Below are positions 18,290 through 23,480 of a stretch of DNA of 23,480 nt, piece after piece. The notes beneath the pieces are model-generated. The model did no database searches and was not told the origin of the DNA. It saw only the letters and a program-made list of their open reading frames with translations. The position numbers and the translations under genes were made by a program. The stretch lies in IMG/VR virus record IMGVR_UViG_3300020190_000357, positions 1 to 23,480 of that record; one strand, written 5' to 3'. The DNA is from a virus. The stretch's first letter is position 1, and every line of letters starts with the position of its first letter.

Positions 18290-18984
18290 CTTACCCCAAC
18301 CTTGCGGGCGTCATCTCCAAAGATGATGTCTTCCGCAAAGGCACAGGCTCCTACGCCGCTGACTACGTTTCCTGGGCACGCATCGCTAACCACCTCCACG
18401 GCAACGCCGCAGGCTGGCAGATGCAGACCCGTCCAGCCCCTAACGCCGACAACCACGTTTGGCGTGCGCCTGACGGCACTGGTTATCTCGTCGTCTACTT
18501 CAAGCATGAAGACGGCATCGAAACCACTGATTTCGTCTATGCCATCACCGATAACCGCAACATGCCGGTTAATGGTGACAAGATTAACAGCCGCATGATC
18601 TGCGACAGCCACCGTCGCGCTCTCTGTGCTGCTGCTGCCTACTTCTTCTCCCTTGGTTACGAGCTGTGGGCACGAGAAGAAATCGAGGCTGCCAAAGGCG
18701 ATCCTGAAGCGACTGTTGAGGTTCCTGCCGAAGACAAGCCAAAGCCCAAGGCTCCCGCTAGACCGAAGGCTCAGGCTCCAGACCTGACCGCAGAAGAGAC
18801 GCCGCTGAGCGATTCTGATCTCAAGACGATCCGCGATCTCCTCAAGGAAGAGCCGGTCGTCAACAGGAACAAGATCATCAAGGCGTTCATGCAGGAGTTC
18901 AAGGTGCCGGATGGGGAACTCATCTCCACCCACATCACACTCCCCAAACATCTGCGGTTCATCCAGGAGCATTTATCTTCCTGA
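18286..18984 (+). CDS. Single-strand annealing protein, Sak3/DUF1071-like
   Basis: This is a 232-residue protein. Residues about 22-132 show the DUF1071/Sak3 pattern: YVSWARIANHL, a beta part with GTGYLVVYFKHEDGI, DNRNMPV, then INSRMICDSHRRALCAAAAY and FFSLGYELWAREEIE. Compare 'LPVMDxxNKAI...IN-x2-IQRCLVKA-A--GLG-Y-Y-GED' of the family. A Pro/Lys/Ala linker (about 150-175) leads to a C-terminal helical domain (DSDLKTIRDLLKEE ... RFIQEHL). These proteins anneal complementary single strands. It is followed by SSB, a frequent partner. The assignment is by pattern, more diverged than typical members. Confidence 0.65.
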   Translation: MTYPNLAGVISKDDVFRKGTGSYAADYVSWARIANHLHGNAAGWQMQTRPAPNADNHVWRAPDGTGYLVVYFKHEDGIETTDFVYAITDNRNMPVNGDKINSRMICDSHRRALCAAAAYFFSLGYELWAREEIEAAKGDPEATVEVPAEDKPKPKAPARPKAQAPDLTAEETPLSDSDLKTIRDLLKEEPVVNRNKIIKAFMQEFKVPDGELISTHITLPKHLRFIQEHLSS

Positions 18985-18988
18985 CGCC

Positions 18989-19252
18989 ATGACCGATGAG
19001 ATGATGCACGCCCAGATGGCGGCTCTTTACGCTCAGCAGCGTGTAGATCTCAAACCATTGGATCATCTCGAAACCATCCTGCCGCCTCACCTTTGTGATT
19101 CCGTACGGCATTACGCCTCATCACGCGAATACACCACAAAGCAGGCTCTATCCCACATCGTTTCTAAGTTTTTCGGATCATGCTTCAAGTCACAGCCGTC
19201 GGCAATCTCGCAGCCGACCCTGAAGTCCGCACCGTTGGCGACAACGAAGTAG
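18989..19252 (+). CDS. Small phage protein overlapping the SSB gene
   Basis: This is an 87-residue frame from ATG 18989, four bases after the SSAP stop. The non-overlapping part (DEMMHAQMAALYAQQRVDL, DHLETILPPHLCDSVRHYA, SSREYTTKQALSHIVSKFFG) looks genuine and partly RHH-like (L-P-P-x-L-x-D-x-V ... T-x-x-x-A-L-x-x-I). The last 24 codons run out of frame through the first 73 bases of SSB and are polar and probably unconstrained. Function unknown; possibly a DNA-binding or SSAP partner protein. Confidence 0.55.
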   Translation: MTDEMMHAQMAALYAQQRVDLKPLDHLETILPPHLCDSVRHYASSREYTTKQALSHIVSKFFGSCFKSQPSAISQPTLKSAPLATTK

Positions 19253-19512
19253 CGAACTTCCTCATCCTCTGCAACAAGAAGATCAAAGGCGAGGAGCACG
19301 TCTCTGCATTGCGTTGTGCAGTGTGGGGACCACGCGCTAAGGTCGTCGCTGATTATCTGACCAAAGGCTCGCAAGTCACCGTTACTGGTCAGGCTTATGT
19401 CGAGACCTACGAGACGAAAACCGGCGAGACCCGCGCCAACCTGAACGTTGCTGTTAACGACTTCACCTTGCCTCCTAAGCCAAGGGTTGAAACAGCCGAC
19501 ATGCCGTTCTAA
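19180..19512 (+). CDS. ssb: Single-stranded DNA-binding protein
   Basis: This is a 110-residue OB-fold SSB. It shows MLQVTAVGNLAADPEVRTVG, a strand with VANFLILCNKK, ALRCAVWGPRAKVVADYL, TKGSQVTVTGQAYVETYE and NLNVAVNDFTL, and ends ETADMPF, the acidic D-x-P-F tip that binds partner proteins in bacterial SSBs. It is shorter than host SSB (about 120-175), with only a short linker. It protects single strands in recombination and replication and is the last gene before a strong terminator. Its start lies inside the preceding small gene. Confidence 0.88.
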   Translation: MLQVTAVGNLAADPEVRTVGDNEVANFLILCNKKIKGEEHVSALRCAVWGPRAKVVADYLTKGSQVTVTGQAYVETYETKTGETRANLNVAVNDFTLPPKPRVETADMPF

Positions 19513-19515
19513 TGT
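19487..19515 (+). promoter_or_regulatory. Weak candidate promoter that would bypass the terminator
   Basis: TTGAAA (19487-19492; 5/6) and TAATGT (19510-19515; 3/6) are separated by 17 bases at the end of ssb. A transcript would start near 19522, inside the first arm of the terminator hairpin, and so would lack the complete stem. This would let the sigma gene be expressed independently. The -10 is poor. Confidence 0.25.
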
Positions 19516-19518
19516 CCT

Positions 19519-19540
19519 GGGGGGCTTGCCCCCCTTTTTT
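19519..19540 (+). terminator. Strong intrinsic terminator between ssb and the sigma factor gene
   Basis: GGGGGG (19519-19524), loop CTTG, CCCCCC (19529-19534) and TTTTTT (19535-19540) form a perfect 6-bp GC stem with a U-run, starting seven bases after the ssb stop. The sigma gene ATG lies only eight bases after the U-run, leaving no room for a separate promoter downstream. Confidence 0.9.
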
Positions 19541-19548
19541 ATGGGTCA

Positions 19549-20475
19549 ATGTCCAGCGCAGTCAGCGACTATCTCAATCAGATCGGCAAGATTCCGCTGC
19601 TAACCGCTGCGGAAGAAATCGAACTCGGCAACGCAATCCAGCAGATGATGTCCCTAGTGGACAAAGCAGATCTCACCAAAGAGGAGCAACGGACTATTCG
19701 CATCGGTGAACGCGCCAAGAATCGCATGATTCAAGGCAACCTACGTCTTGTCATTCGCGTTGCTGGAAAGTACAGCAGGATGACGAATCGAATCACGATG
19801 CAAGATCTGATTCAAGAAGGCAACATCGGTCTGATCCGTGCTGCTGAAATGTTTGACCCGTCCAGAGGGTACAAGTTTTCAACGTATGCCTACTGGTGGA
19901 TCAAGCAAGGCATCATGCGTGCCTCACAGATGCAGGATCGGATGATAAAACTGCCAAGCGGTGCGCCAGACGCCTTACGCAAAATCAAGTTTTACACCAT
20001 CGAATACCAAAAGGAACACGGCAAAGTGCCAACCATTGAAGAATGTGCTGAACTGGTAGGACTGCAGCCTGACACTGTTCGCGCTTATCTTGCAAGCGCC
20101 GTTGATGCTGGGAGCTTGGACGCCAAGGCTAAGCACAAAGAAGACGATGCTAGCAGCATCATTGACTTGATTGCCTGTGACAGTGAATGCCCAGAAGACG
20201 AGCTGCTGCTTGACACTCAAATTGAAGCGGTACAGCAAGCACTGCCAAAGATCAGCAAGCGTGCGCAGCAGCTTCTTACCCTGCGCTATGGGTTGAACGG
20301 TCAAGAACCGTTATCAGGTCCAGCCATCGCAAAACAGTACGGAATGTACAGAGAATCAATGCGCCGTCAAATCGTCAACGCCGAACAGGAACTTAAAGCT
20401 GCCTTGCAAGGTGAACCGCCGGGAAAGTTGCAGATACAGAAGAACAACTCCAGCTTGATCTGGGGGTGGAGCTAG
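19549..20475 (+). CDS. Phage-encoded group-2 sigma-70 factor
   Basis: This is a 308-residue sigma factor with region 1.2 (DYLNQIGKIPLLTAAEEIEL, 8-27), region 2 (NLRLVIRVAGKYSRM, DLIQEGNIGLIRAAEMFD, YKFSTYAYWWIKQGIMRA, 58-140), region 3 (YQKEHGKVPTIEECAELVGL) and region 4 (KRAQQLLTLRYGLNGQEPLS, 237-285). It resembles cyanobacterial group-2 sigmas. Differences lie at promoter-reading sites: region 2.4 has M123 and SQMQDRMIKLPSG in place of the usual T and AxxQxRTIRLP, and the 4.2 helix reads YRESMRRQIVNAEQ in place of TRERVRQIE. It should direct host polymerase to altered promoters. No SD is visible; GGG lies five bases before ATG. Confidence 0.92.
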   Translation: MSSAVSDYLNQIGKIPLLTAAEEIELGNAIQQMMSLVDKADLTKEEQRTIRIGERAKNRMIQGNLRLVIRVAGKYSRMTNRITMQDLIQEGNIGLIRAAEMFDPSRGYKFSTYAYWWIKQGIMRASQMQDRMIKLPSGAPDALRKIKFYTIEYQKEHGKVPTIEECAELVGLQPDTVRAYLASAVDAGSLDAKAKHKEDDASSIIDLIACDSECPEDELLLDTQIEAVQQALPKISKRAQQLLTLRYGLNGQEPLSGPAIAKQYGMYRESMRRQIVNAEQELKAALQGEPPGKLQIQKNNSSLIWGWS

Positions 20476-20478
20476 ACC

Positions 20479-20742
20479 ATGGGTGCGAATCGGATGGGTC
20501 CGCCCTGCCCTAACTGCGGCAGTCAAGTCACTGATGTCGTCTCAACGTTTCGAACAAAAGAACAAGACGTTGTGCGGTACAGGGTTTGCATTTCCTGTGA
20601 CCACAGGTTTCATACCGCTCAGTACGCTGAAACTGTTGTGGTTTTAAGGCGCGACTTTAAATGGAGTGGTCGCAAAGTCACTCTGCTCAAAGAAGGTATC
20701 AGAAACATGTTCAACGCGCAACTTAAGCAGCATCCGTTATGA
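20479..20742 (+). CDS. NrdR-like zinc-ribbon protein
   Basis: This 87-residue protein has a zinc ribbon C10-x2-C13 ... C37-x2-C40 (PPCPNCGSQVTDVVSTFRTK and YRVCISCDHRFHTAQ), resembling NrdR's N-terminal domain (CPxCG...RRRECxxCxxRFTT). The C-terminal part (VVVLRRDFKWSGRKVTLLKE) recalls only the beginning of an ATP-cone. It starts three bases after the sigma stop and is surely co-transcribed. It could be a transcription regulator that works with the sigma factor or a regulator of nucleotide metabolism. The full NrdR is about 150 residues, so this is a short relative. Confidence 0.72.
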   Translation: MGANRMGPPCPNCGSQVTDVVSTFRTKEQDVVRYRVCISCDHRFHTAQYAETVVVLRRDFKWSGRKVTLLKEGIRNMFNAQLKQHPL

Positions 20743-21074
20743 AACGTGAGCAGCTTTACTTACAAGGTGGCATGTCAGTCGAAACCGGCAAAGACTGGAA
20801 CGGTCGGTTTTTCATCGCCTATGCACGTGGCGGCAGCGTCTTCCTGCGTGATCCTAAAGAAGTTAGATCATTCCTAAAGCTGCCTACCAAAACGCCTAGC
20901 CGCGAAAGCCTCGACTCATGGTTTGCTTCCCTATCACTATCAGACCAACAAAAGCACCTAGCAGCCAAAACACAGGAGCCAGGATTGTCCCCAGAAGCCT
21001 TGCAAACGGGTTTTGGTCCTGAGTGCCACCTGGATGAACAAGATCCCAATTACCAGACTCGCACAATAATCTGA
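20739..21074 (+). CDS. Small phage protein overlapping a gene on the opposite strand
   Basis: This is a 111-residue frame coupled to the zinc-ribbon gene by ATGA. The first 70 residues look genuine: YLQGGMSVETGKDWNGRFFI, ARGGSVFLRDPKEVRSFLKL and SLDSWFASLSLSDQQ. The remaining part lies opposite the 3' end of the minus-strand gene 20896-21354 and is more polar. It is the last plus-strand gene before the convergent lysis side. No family recognised. No terminator hairpin was seen after it. Confidence 0.55.
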   Translation: MKREQLYLQGGMSVETGKDWNGRFFIAYARGGSVFLRDPKEVRSFLKLPTKTPSRESLDSWFASLSLSDQQKHLAAKTQEPGLSPEALQTGFGPECHLDEQDPNYQTRTII

Positions 21075-21354
21075 CCACTTCAGCAGCCCTCGGATCGTCG
21101 CTGTTCATCTCTTGAATGGTCATGGTCATCTCAAGCTCAGCAATATGACCAGTTGCCTGTCGCATCAGCTTTGTCAAGTAAGCGTTTTGCTTGACGAGCG
21201 AAGAGCACAGTCGGGCGACTTCTTTGGGGTCTTCACAATGAAGTACCGTTCTCGACTGGCTTTCTATTCGCAGTTCTTCCTCCACGGAAAACTCAACGAC
21301 CATCCATTGTCCCCATGACATTGGCTTGAGGCATATCTCGCAGGGTAGCCCCAT
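20896..21354 (-). CDS. C-terminally anchored membrane protein with N-terminal C-x2-C
   Basis: This 152-residue protein starts at ATG 21354 with AGGTGG a suitable distance upstream. The N-terminus GLPCEICLKPMSWGQWMVVE has C5-x2-C8, and TVLHCEDP adds H39 and C40, a possible zinc site. A helical, charged middle (VARLCSSLVKQNAYLTKLM, GHIAELEMTMTIQEMN) leads to one strong transmembrane segment at about 117-141 (FARLLGTILAPVFWLLGAFV). It could be a lysis accessory or a membrane anchor for a host-takeover factor. It overlaps the plus-strand gene 20739-21074 by 179 bases, tail to tail. Confidence 0.6.
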   Translation of the reverse strand: MGLPCEICLKPMSWGQWMVVEFSVEEELRIESQSRTVLHCEDPKEVARLCSSLVKQNAYLTKLMRQATGHIAELEMTMTIQEMNSDDPRAAEVVRLLCESGNWDLVHPGGTQDQNPFARLLGTILAPVFWLLGAFVGLIVIGKQTMSRGFRG

Positions 21355-21520
21355 GAAACCACCTAAGCTAGAAAAGATGGTTACAGATGCGGGTATCCTG
21401 TACCGCGTCACTTATGCAGGCATGGTCAAAGACCATAAGCATGATTGGCAAGCAACCAGTCTGTACTGGCACTTATGCGAGTGCTACGTCCTGAATCTTG
21501 CTGCTAGACGCTATCAGTAA
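21353..21520 (+). CDS. Small protein divergent from the membrane protein, start codons overlapping
   Basis: This is a 55-codon frame from ATG 21353. The product MKPPKLEKMVTDAGILYRVT continues AGMVKDHKHDWQATSLYWHL and CECYVLNLAARRYQ, with aromatic/Cys/His content and a plausible small fold. The sequence CATG at 21352-21355 supplies ATG for both this gene and the minus-strand membrane protein gene. AGGG lies about nine bases upstream. It overlaps the endolysin end by seven bases. A real gene is plausible but unproven; function unknown. Confidence 0.45.
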   Translation: MKPPKLEKMVTDAGILYRVTYAGMVKDHKHDWQATSLYWHLCECYVLNLAARRYQ

Positions 21521-22611
21521 TCCCAACGAATACGAGGTGCTTTGCTTGGGTCGTTACTGCCTGACCTAACGCCAAGATGGACAAAGCCTTTGCCAGCGCC
21601 GTAGCCCAAGCTATGCGCCCAGTGCTTATCACACCAGTCTTGAACTGTTCTAATGTTGGCTCCTGAAACGTAAAAATCGACAGCACCGCAGCCAGGCTTG
21701 TACAAGTGCTCCGAATCAGAAGCGCCACCAACTGCGCTATTGATCGCCGGTGGACGGTAACCGCTGGTGATGATGATCGGCTGATTGCCAAATGCAGTGC
21801 GAACCTTTTCCAAGAAGTTGGCAAGGTACAAAGCCACCTTGATCTGATCTGGACGGTCAAAACGCCTGCGCTCTTCTCGCAACGCAAACTCGCCAAGCGT
21901 GATGTTCGGCGTTAGGTGAGCACTGAAGGGTGCTTCAATGCTTAGGTTGGCAGTACCCGCAGGCGAAGCAGGCAATCCCTTACGCCATAGCTGACCTTCA
22001 GCTTTACGGCGTCGCAATAAGCCAGCTTCAACATTAGTGCCAGGATTGCGGTAAAGCTCCAGAGCAGCAGGAACTCCGATCCAATCCTTTTCGCGCAAGC
22101 AACGACTGATCGTCTCAAAGCCAGCAGAGCCATAAAAGCCACTGCCAAGGTTGTAGGCAAAGCTCACTAAAGCAGATTTCTGCTCGTCCGCCATTTCCTC
22201 CCAATGCGGGACGCTAGTGCGGAGCTTTTCAGCAATGCGATCAACCTCAAGTTCAAGAAGCATGTCAGCTTCAATGACCGTGATCTTGTCACCACGCTTA
22301 ACTGCTATGCCACCGCTGTAGCGCGTGGTGCCGTAACCGATAGTCCATGGATCACCGCCGCTAAGCGGATCAGGATATGCCGAAAGATGGCAGCCTTCAA
22401 ACTCTTTGATAAGAGCGATGCCAGCACTCAGATCAGCCTGTTTGCCAGCTTGGCTCCAAGTCAAAAACCATTGACGATCACGACGCATCGCAAGTTCATA
22501 GCCATTGATAGCTAAATCCTGCTGTAACTGCTGGATCGCAGCAGCTTGATGCGGGAGCCCTTTCCAGTATTTAAAGAGCTGTTCAAGACTTATTGGTGCA
22601 GGGTTGCTCAT
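21514..22611 (-). CDS. Two-domain endolysin: GH24 lysozyme plus M15 peptidase
   Basis: This is a 365-residue protein. Residues 60-212 are a GH24 (T4-like) lysozyme: GIALIKEFEGCHLSAYPDPL with catalytic E72 and D81, and WTIGYGTTRY with T90; SFAYNLGSG and LLRRRKAEGQLW are also typical. Residues 235-365 are an M15 (VanY-like) peptidase: ITSGYRPPAINSAVGGASDS, E-H-L with H302, AVDFYV with D312 and GFVHLGV with H345 as zinc ligands. The N-terminal 58 residues may target or inhibit. One domain cuts glycan strands, the other stem peptides. No signal peptide, so export depends on a holin. Confidence 0.9.
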   Translation of the reverse strand: MSNPAPISLEQLFKYWKGLPHQAAAIQQLQQDLAINGYELAMRRDRQWFLTWSQAGKQADLSAGIALIKEFEGCHLSAYPDPLSGGDPWTIGYGTTRYSGGIAVKRGDKITVIEADMLLELEVDRIAEKLRTSVPHWEEMADEQKSALVSFAYNLGSGFYGSAGFETISRCLREKDWIGVPAALELYRNPGTNVEAGLLRRRKAEGQLWRKGLPASPAGTANLSIEAPFSAHLTPNITLGEFALREERRRFDRPDQIKVALYLANFLEKVRTAFGNQPIIITSGYRPPAINSAVGGASDSEHLYKPGCGAVDFYVSGANIRTVQDWCDKHWAHSLGYGAGKGFVHLGVRSGSNDPSKAPRIRWDY

Positions 22612-22748
22612 TAACGCTTAGGGAAAACCATTTTCAGCACTTTGACAATCAACTGCACCCAAGAGTTCTCCTTAATGGGCAGCAGCGTGATGATTTCGGA
22701 GCCAGCAGCAATGACGATGGCGATTGCAGCAGCGGTAGTCGGATCCAT
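22611..22748 (-). CDS. Small membrane peptide, holin-like or lysis accessory
   Basis: This is a 45-codon gene from ATG 22748 to TAA 22611, sharing one base with the endolysin start (TAATG), so it is translationally coupled to it. MDPTTAAAIAIVIAAGSEII is a hydrophobic N-terminal segment, followed by LPIKENSWVQLIVKVLKMVF and a basic PKR end, giving an amphipathic or second membrane segment. Very similar short proteins are common in cyanophages as unknowns. Position immediately before the endolysin suggests a holin or pinholin-like role, not proven. Confidence 0.68.
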   Translation of the reverse strand: MDPTTAAAIAIVIAAGSEIITLLPIKENSWVQLIVKVLKMVFPKR

Positions 22749-22781
22749 GATTCAGTAGCTGATGGATTAACTGTAAGAGTC

Positions 22782-23039
22782 CTAGCGTTGTCTGCCAACG
22801 ATCATTTCAATCTGCCTGACGCGACCCTCCAGATCACTTAGCCGTTCCTTGCTGTCGTTCTTCAGTTCTTGAATGTCAGCCGCGACGGTGCTTACAGATT
22901 GATCGAGCTTTGCCACCTGCATAAATAAACCACCCAGACCAAGTACCGCAGCGACCAAAAGTGCTGGTATCGCTTGATTCCACGGGTTCGCTGCTTCTGC
23001 TGGTGCCGCAGGAACCGGCACCTCATCGTGATGCTCCAT
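22782..23039 (-). CDS. Membrane protein with coiled coil (XhlA/holin-like)
   Basis: This 85-residue protein has a Pro/Ala-rich, acidic N-terminus (HHDEVPVPAAPAEAA), one transmembrane segment at about 24-43 (IPALLVAAVLGLGGLFMQVA) and a cytoplasmic or periplasmic coiled coil at 44-82 (KLDQSVSTVAADIQELKNDS, RLSDLEGRVRQIEMI). The TM-plus-coil layout resembles XhlA-type lysis accessory proteins, with the order of the parts reversed. It lies in the lysis cassette, upstream of the small membrane peptide and endolysin. Holin or spanin-related function is possible. Confidence 0.65.
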   Translation of the reverse strand: MEHHDEVPVPAAPAEAANPWNQAIPALLVAAVLGLGGLFMQVAKLDQSVSTVAADIQELKNDSKERLSDLEGRVRQIEMIVGRQR

Positions 23040-23076
23040 CGCAAGGTGCTGCCAGACCCATGCAGTGTAAAAGCGT

Positions 23077-23226
23077 CTATTTACCTAGTGGTGGCAGCTC
23101 TTTTAGTGGATCTCGACCGCCGTTGCAAATGGCAACAGCACGCCGGTAAAACACGCAATCAGTCTTACCCGCGAGTTCCAGCGCTTCCTTGATTTTGCGC
23201 CAGTTTTCGCGGGTGCGTTGATCCAA
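23077..23226 (-). CDS. Small conserved-looking cyanophage protein
   Basis: This is a 49-codon gene starting at TTG 23226, one base after the preceding stop, and ending at TAG 23077. The product reads DQRTRENWRKIKEALELAGK, then TDCVFYRRAVAICNGGRDPL and a short Pro/Leu tail. Short proteins with 'ENWxKIKEALExAGKTDxxFYxRAVAIxxGxxDPL' occur frequently in cyanophages without known function; recognising this pattern is the main evidence. It is soluble, with two helices. No ATG is available in frame between the stops. Confidence 0.6.
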   Translation of the reverse strand: MDQRTRENWRKIKEALELAGKTDCVFYRRAVAICNGGRDPLKELPPLGK

Positions 23227-23227
23227 T

Positions 23228-23480
23228 TCACTCAGCCTTTCGGCTAAGGCTAATCAAAGTTGTCAATACTGACATCATTACAGTGATCGTTCTGGCATCA
23301 ACGTCGTTACAACCCATTGGCGTTGGGTCGATTGATTTCCCCTGTGGCGTGCCGATATACGCCGCATACCAAGGCCAAATACGCGGCAATACGAGAAATC
23401 TGCAGCTAGCCCATTGCCCTGCAGCCACGACAACAATGGTGGCTGAAACGCCAACGATCGAACGCCACAGCCAGGTGGGC
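23228..23480 (-). CDS. Membrane protein of unknown function (partial, N-terminus off window)
   Basis: The frame is open from the right edge to TGA 23228, at least 83 residues. It includes a hydrophobic segment (TWLWRSIVGVSATIVVVAAG), then QWASCRFLVLPRIWPWYAAY and a loop GTPQGKSIDPTPMGCND, followed by a less hydrophobic TITVMMSVLTTLISLSRK that may be a second membrane segment. Two cysteines lie between the segments and could form a disulphide. It is the first visible gene of the lysis-side operon. The true start lies outside the window; a GTG at 23428 is internal. Holin or membrane accessory protein possible. Confidence 0.55.
   Translation of the reverse strand, partial: PTWLWRSIVGVSATIVVVAAGQWASCRFLVLPRIWPWYAAYIGTPQGKSIDPTPMGCNDVDARTITVMMSVLTTLISLSRKAE

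Noticed and set aside
18223-18972. 249-codon minus-strand open frame
   Set aside because: It lies opposite the SSAP gene, which has recognisable motifs and coupled neighbours; the antisense product looks like codon-mirroring.
1-23480. Integrase, attachment sites, insertion sequences
   Set aside because: No recombinase or transposase motifs and no terminal repeats were seen in the window; they could lie outside it.

Overview
The window looks like about 23.5 kb of a tailed, siphovirus-like phage (or prophage) of a picocyanobacterium such as Synechococcus or Cyanobium. The phage assignment is secure: packaging, portal, head morphogenesis, scaffold, capsid, neck, lysis and replication/recombination genes are all present and tightly packed, and no clear host housekeeping gene is seen. 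The cyanobacterial host is an inference from the group-2 sigma-70 factor of cyanobacterial type, several small proteins resembling cyanophage ORFans, and weak Shine-Dalgarno usage. No integrase, attachment site, tRNA or CRISPR array was found. No DNA polymerase or helicase is in the window, so replication probably recruits host enzymes.

Layout. (1) 1-12,844, minus strand, read right to left: a replication initiator, small regulators, an orphan ParB-DNA methylase fusion, small and large terminase, portal, Mu-F-like head protein, small basic/Tudor-like proteins, scaffold, major capsid, a decoration-like protein, head-tail connector, three tandem paralogous small virion-like proteins and neck proteins. 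Many genes overlap as ATGA or TGATG, so this is a coupled operon. One small plus-strand gene (4133-4327) is inserted in it. (2) 12,823-13,132: a compact control region with divergent candidate promoters, a 59-aa ribbon-helix-helix gene not previously delimited, and a plus-strand hairpin terminator with a candidate promoter just upstream. (3) 13,126-21,074, plus strand: PD-(D/E)XK exonuclease, ParB-like protein, small RHH protein, several unknowns, a secreted RlpA-like protein, RusA, a Sak3/DUF1071-like annealing protein, SSB, then a strong terminator followed by a sigma factor and an NrdR-like zinc ribbon. (4) 20,896-23,480, minus strand: lysis/membrane cassette with a two-domain endolysin (GH24 lysozyme plus M15 peptidase) and small membrane proteins.

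Working model. Plus-strand genes supply early recombination, repair and transcription-switch functions; the phage sigma and zinc-ribbon proteins may redirect host RNA polymerase to later genes. The minus-strand initiator carries two families of short direct repeats in its linker-coding region. These are conserved in DNA but fall in different reading frames, as expected for origin iterons of the lambda-O type. Upstream of the initiator, RHH gene, short counter-transcript and rep gene lie in the same order as the copG-RNAII-repB circuit of plasmid pMV158. That combination is the most unusual feature of the window.
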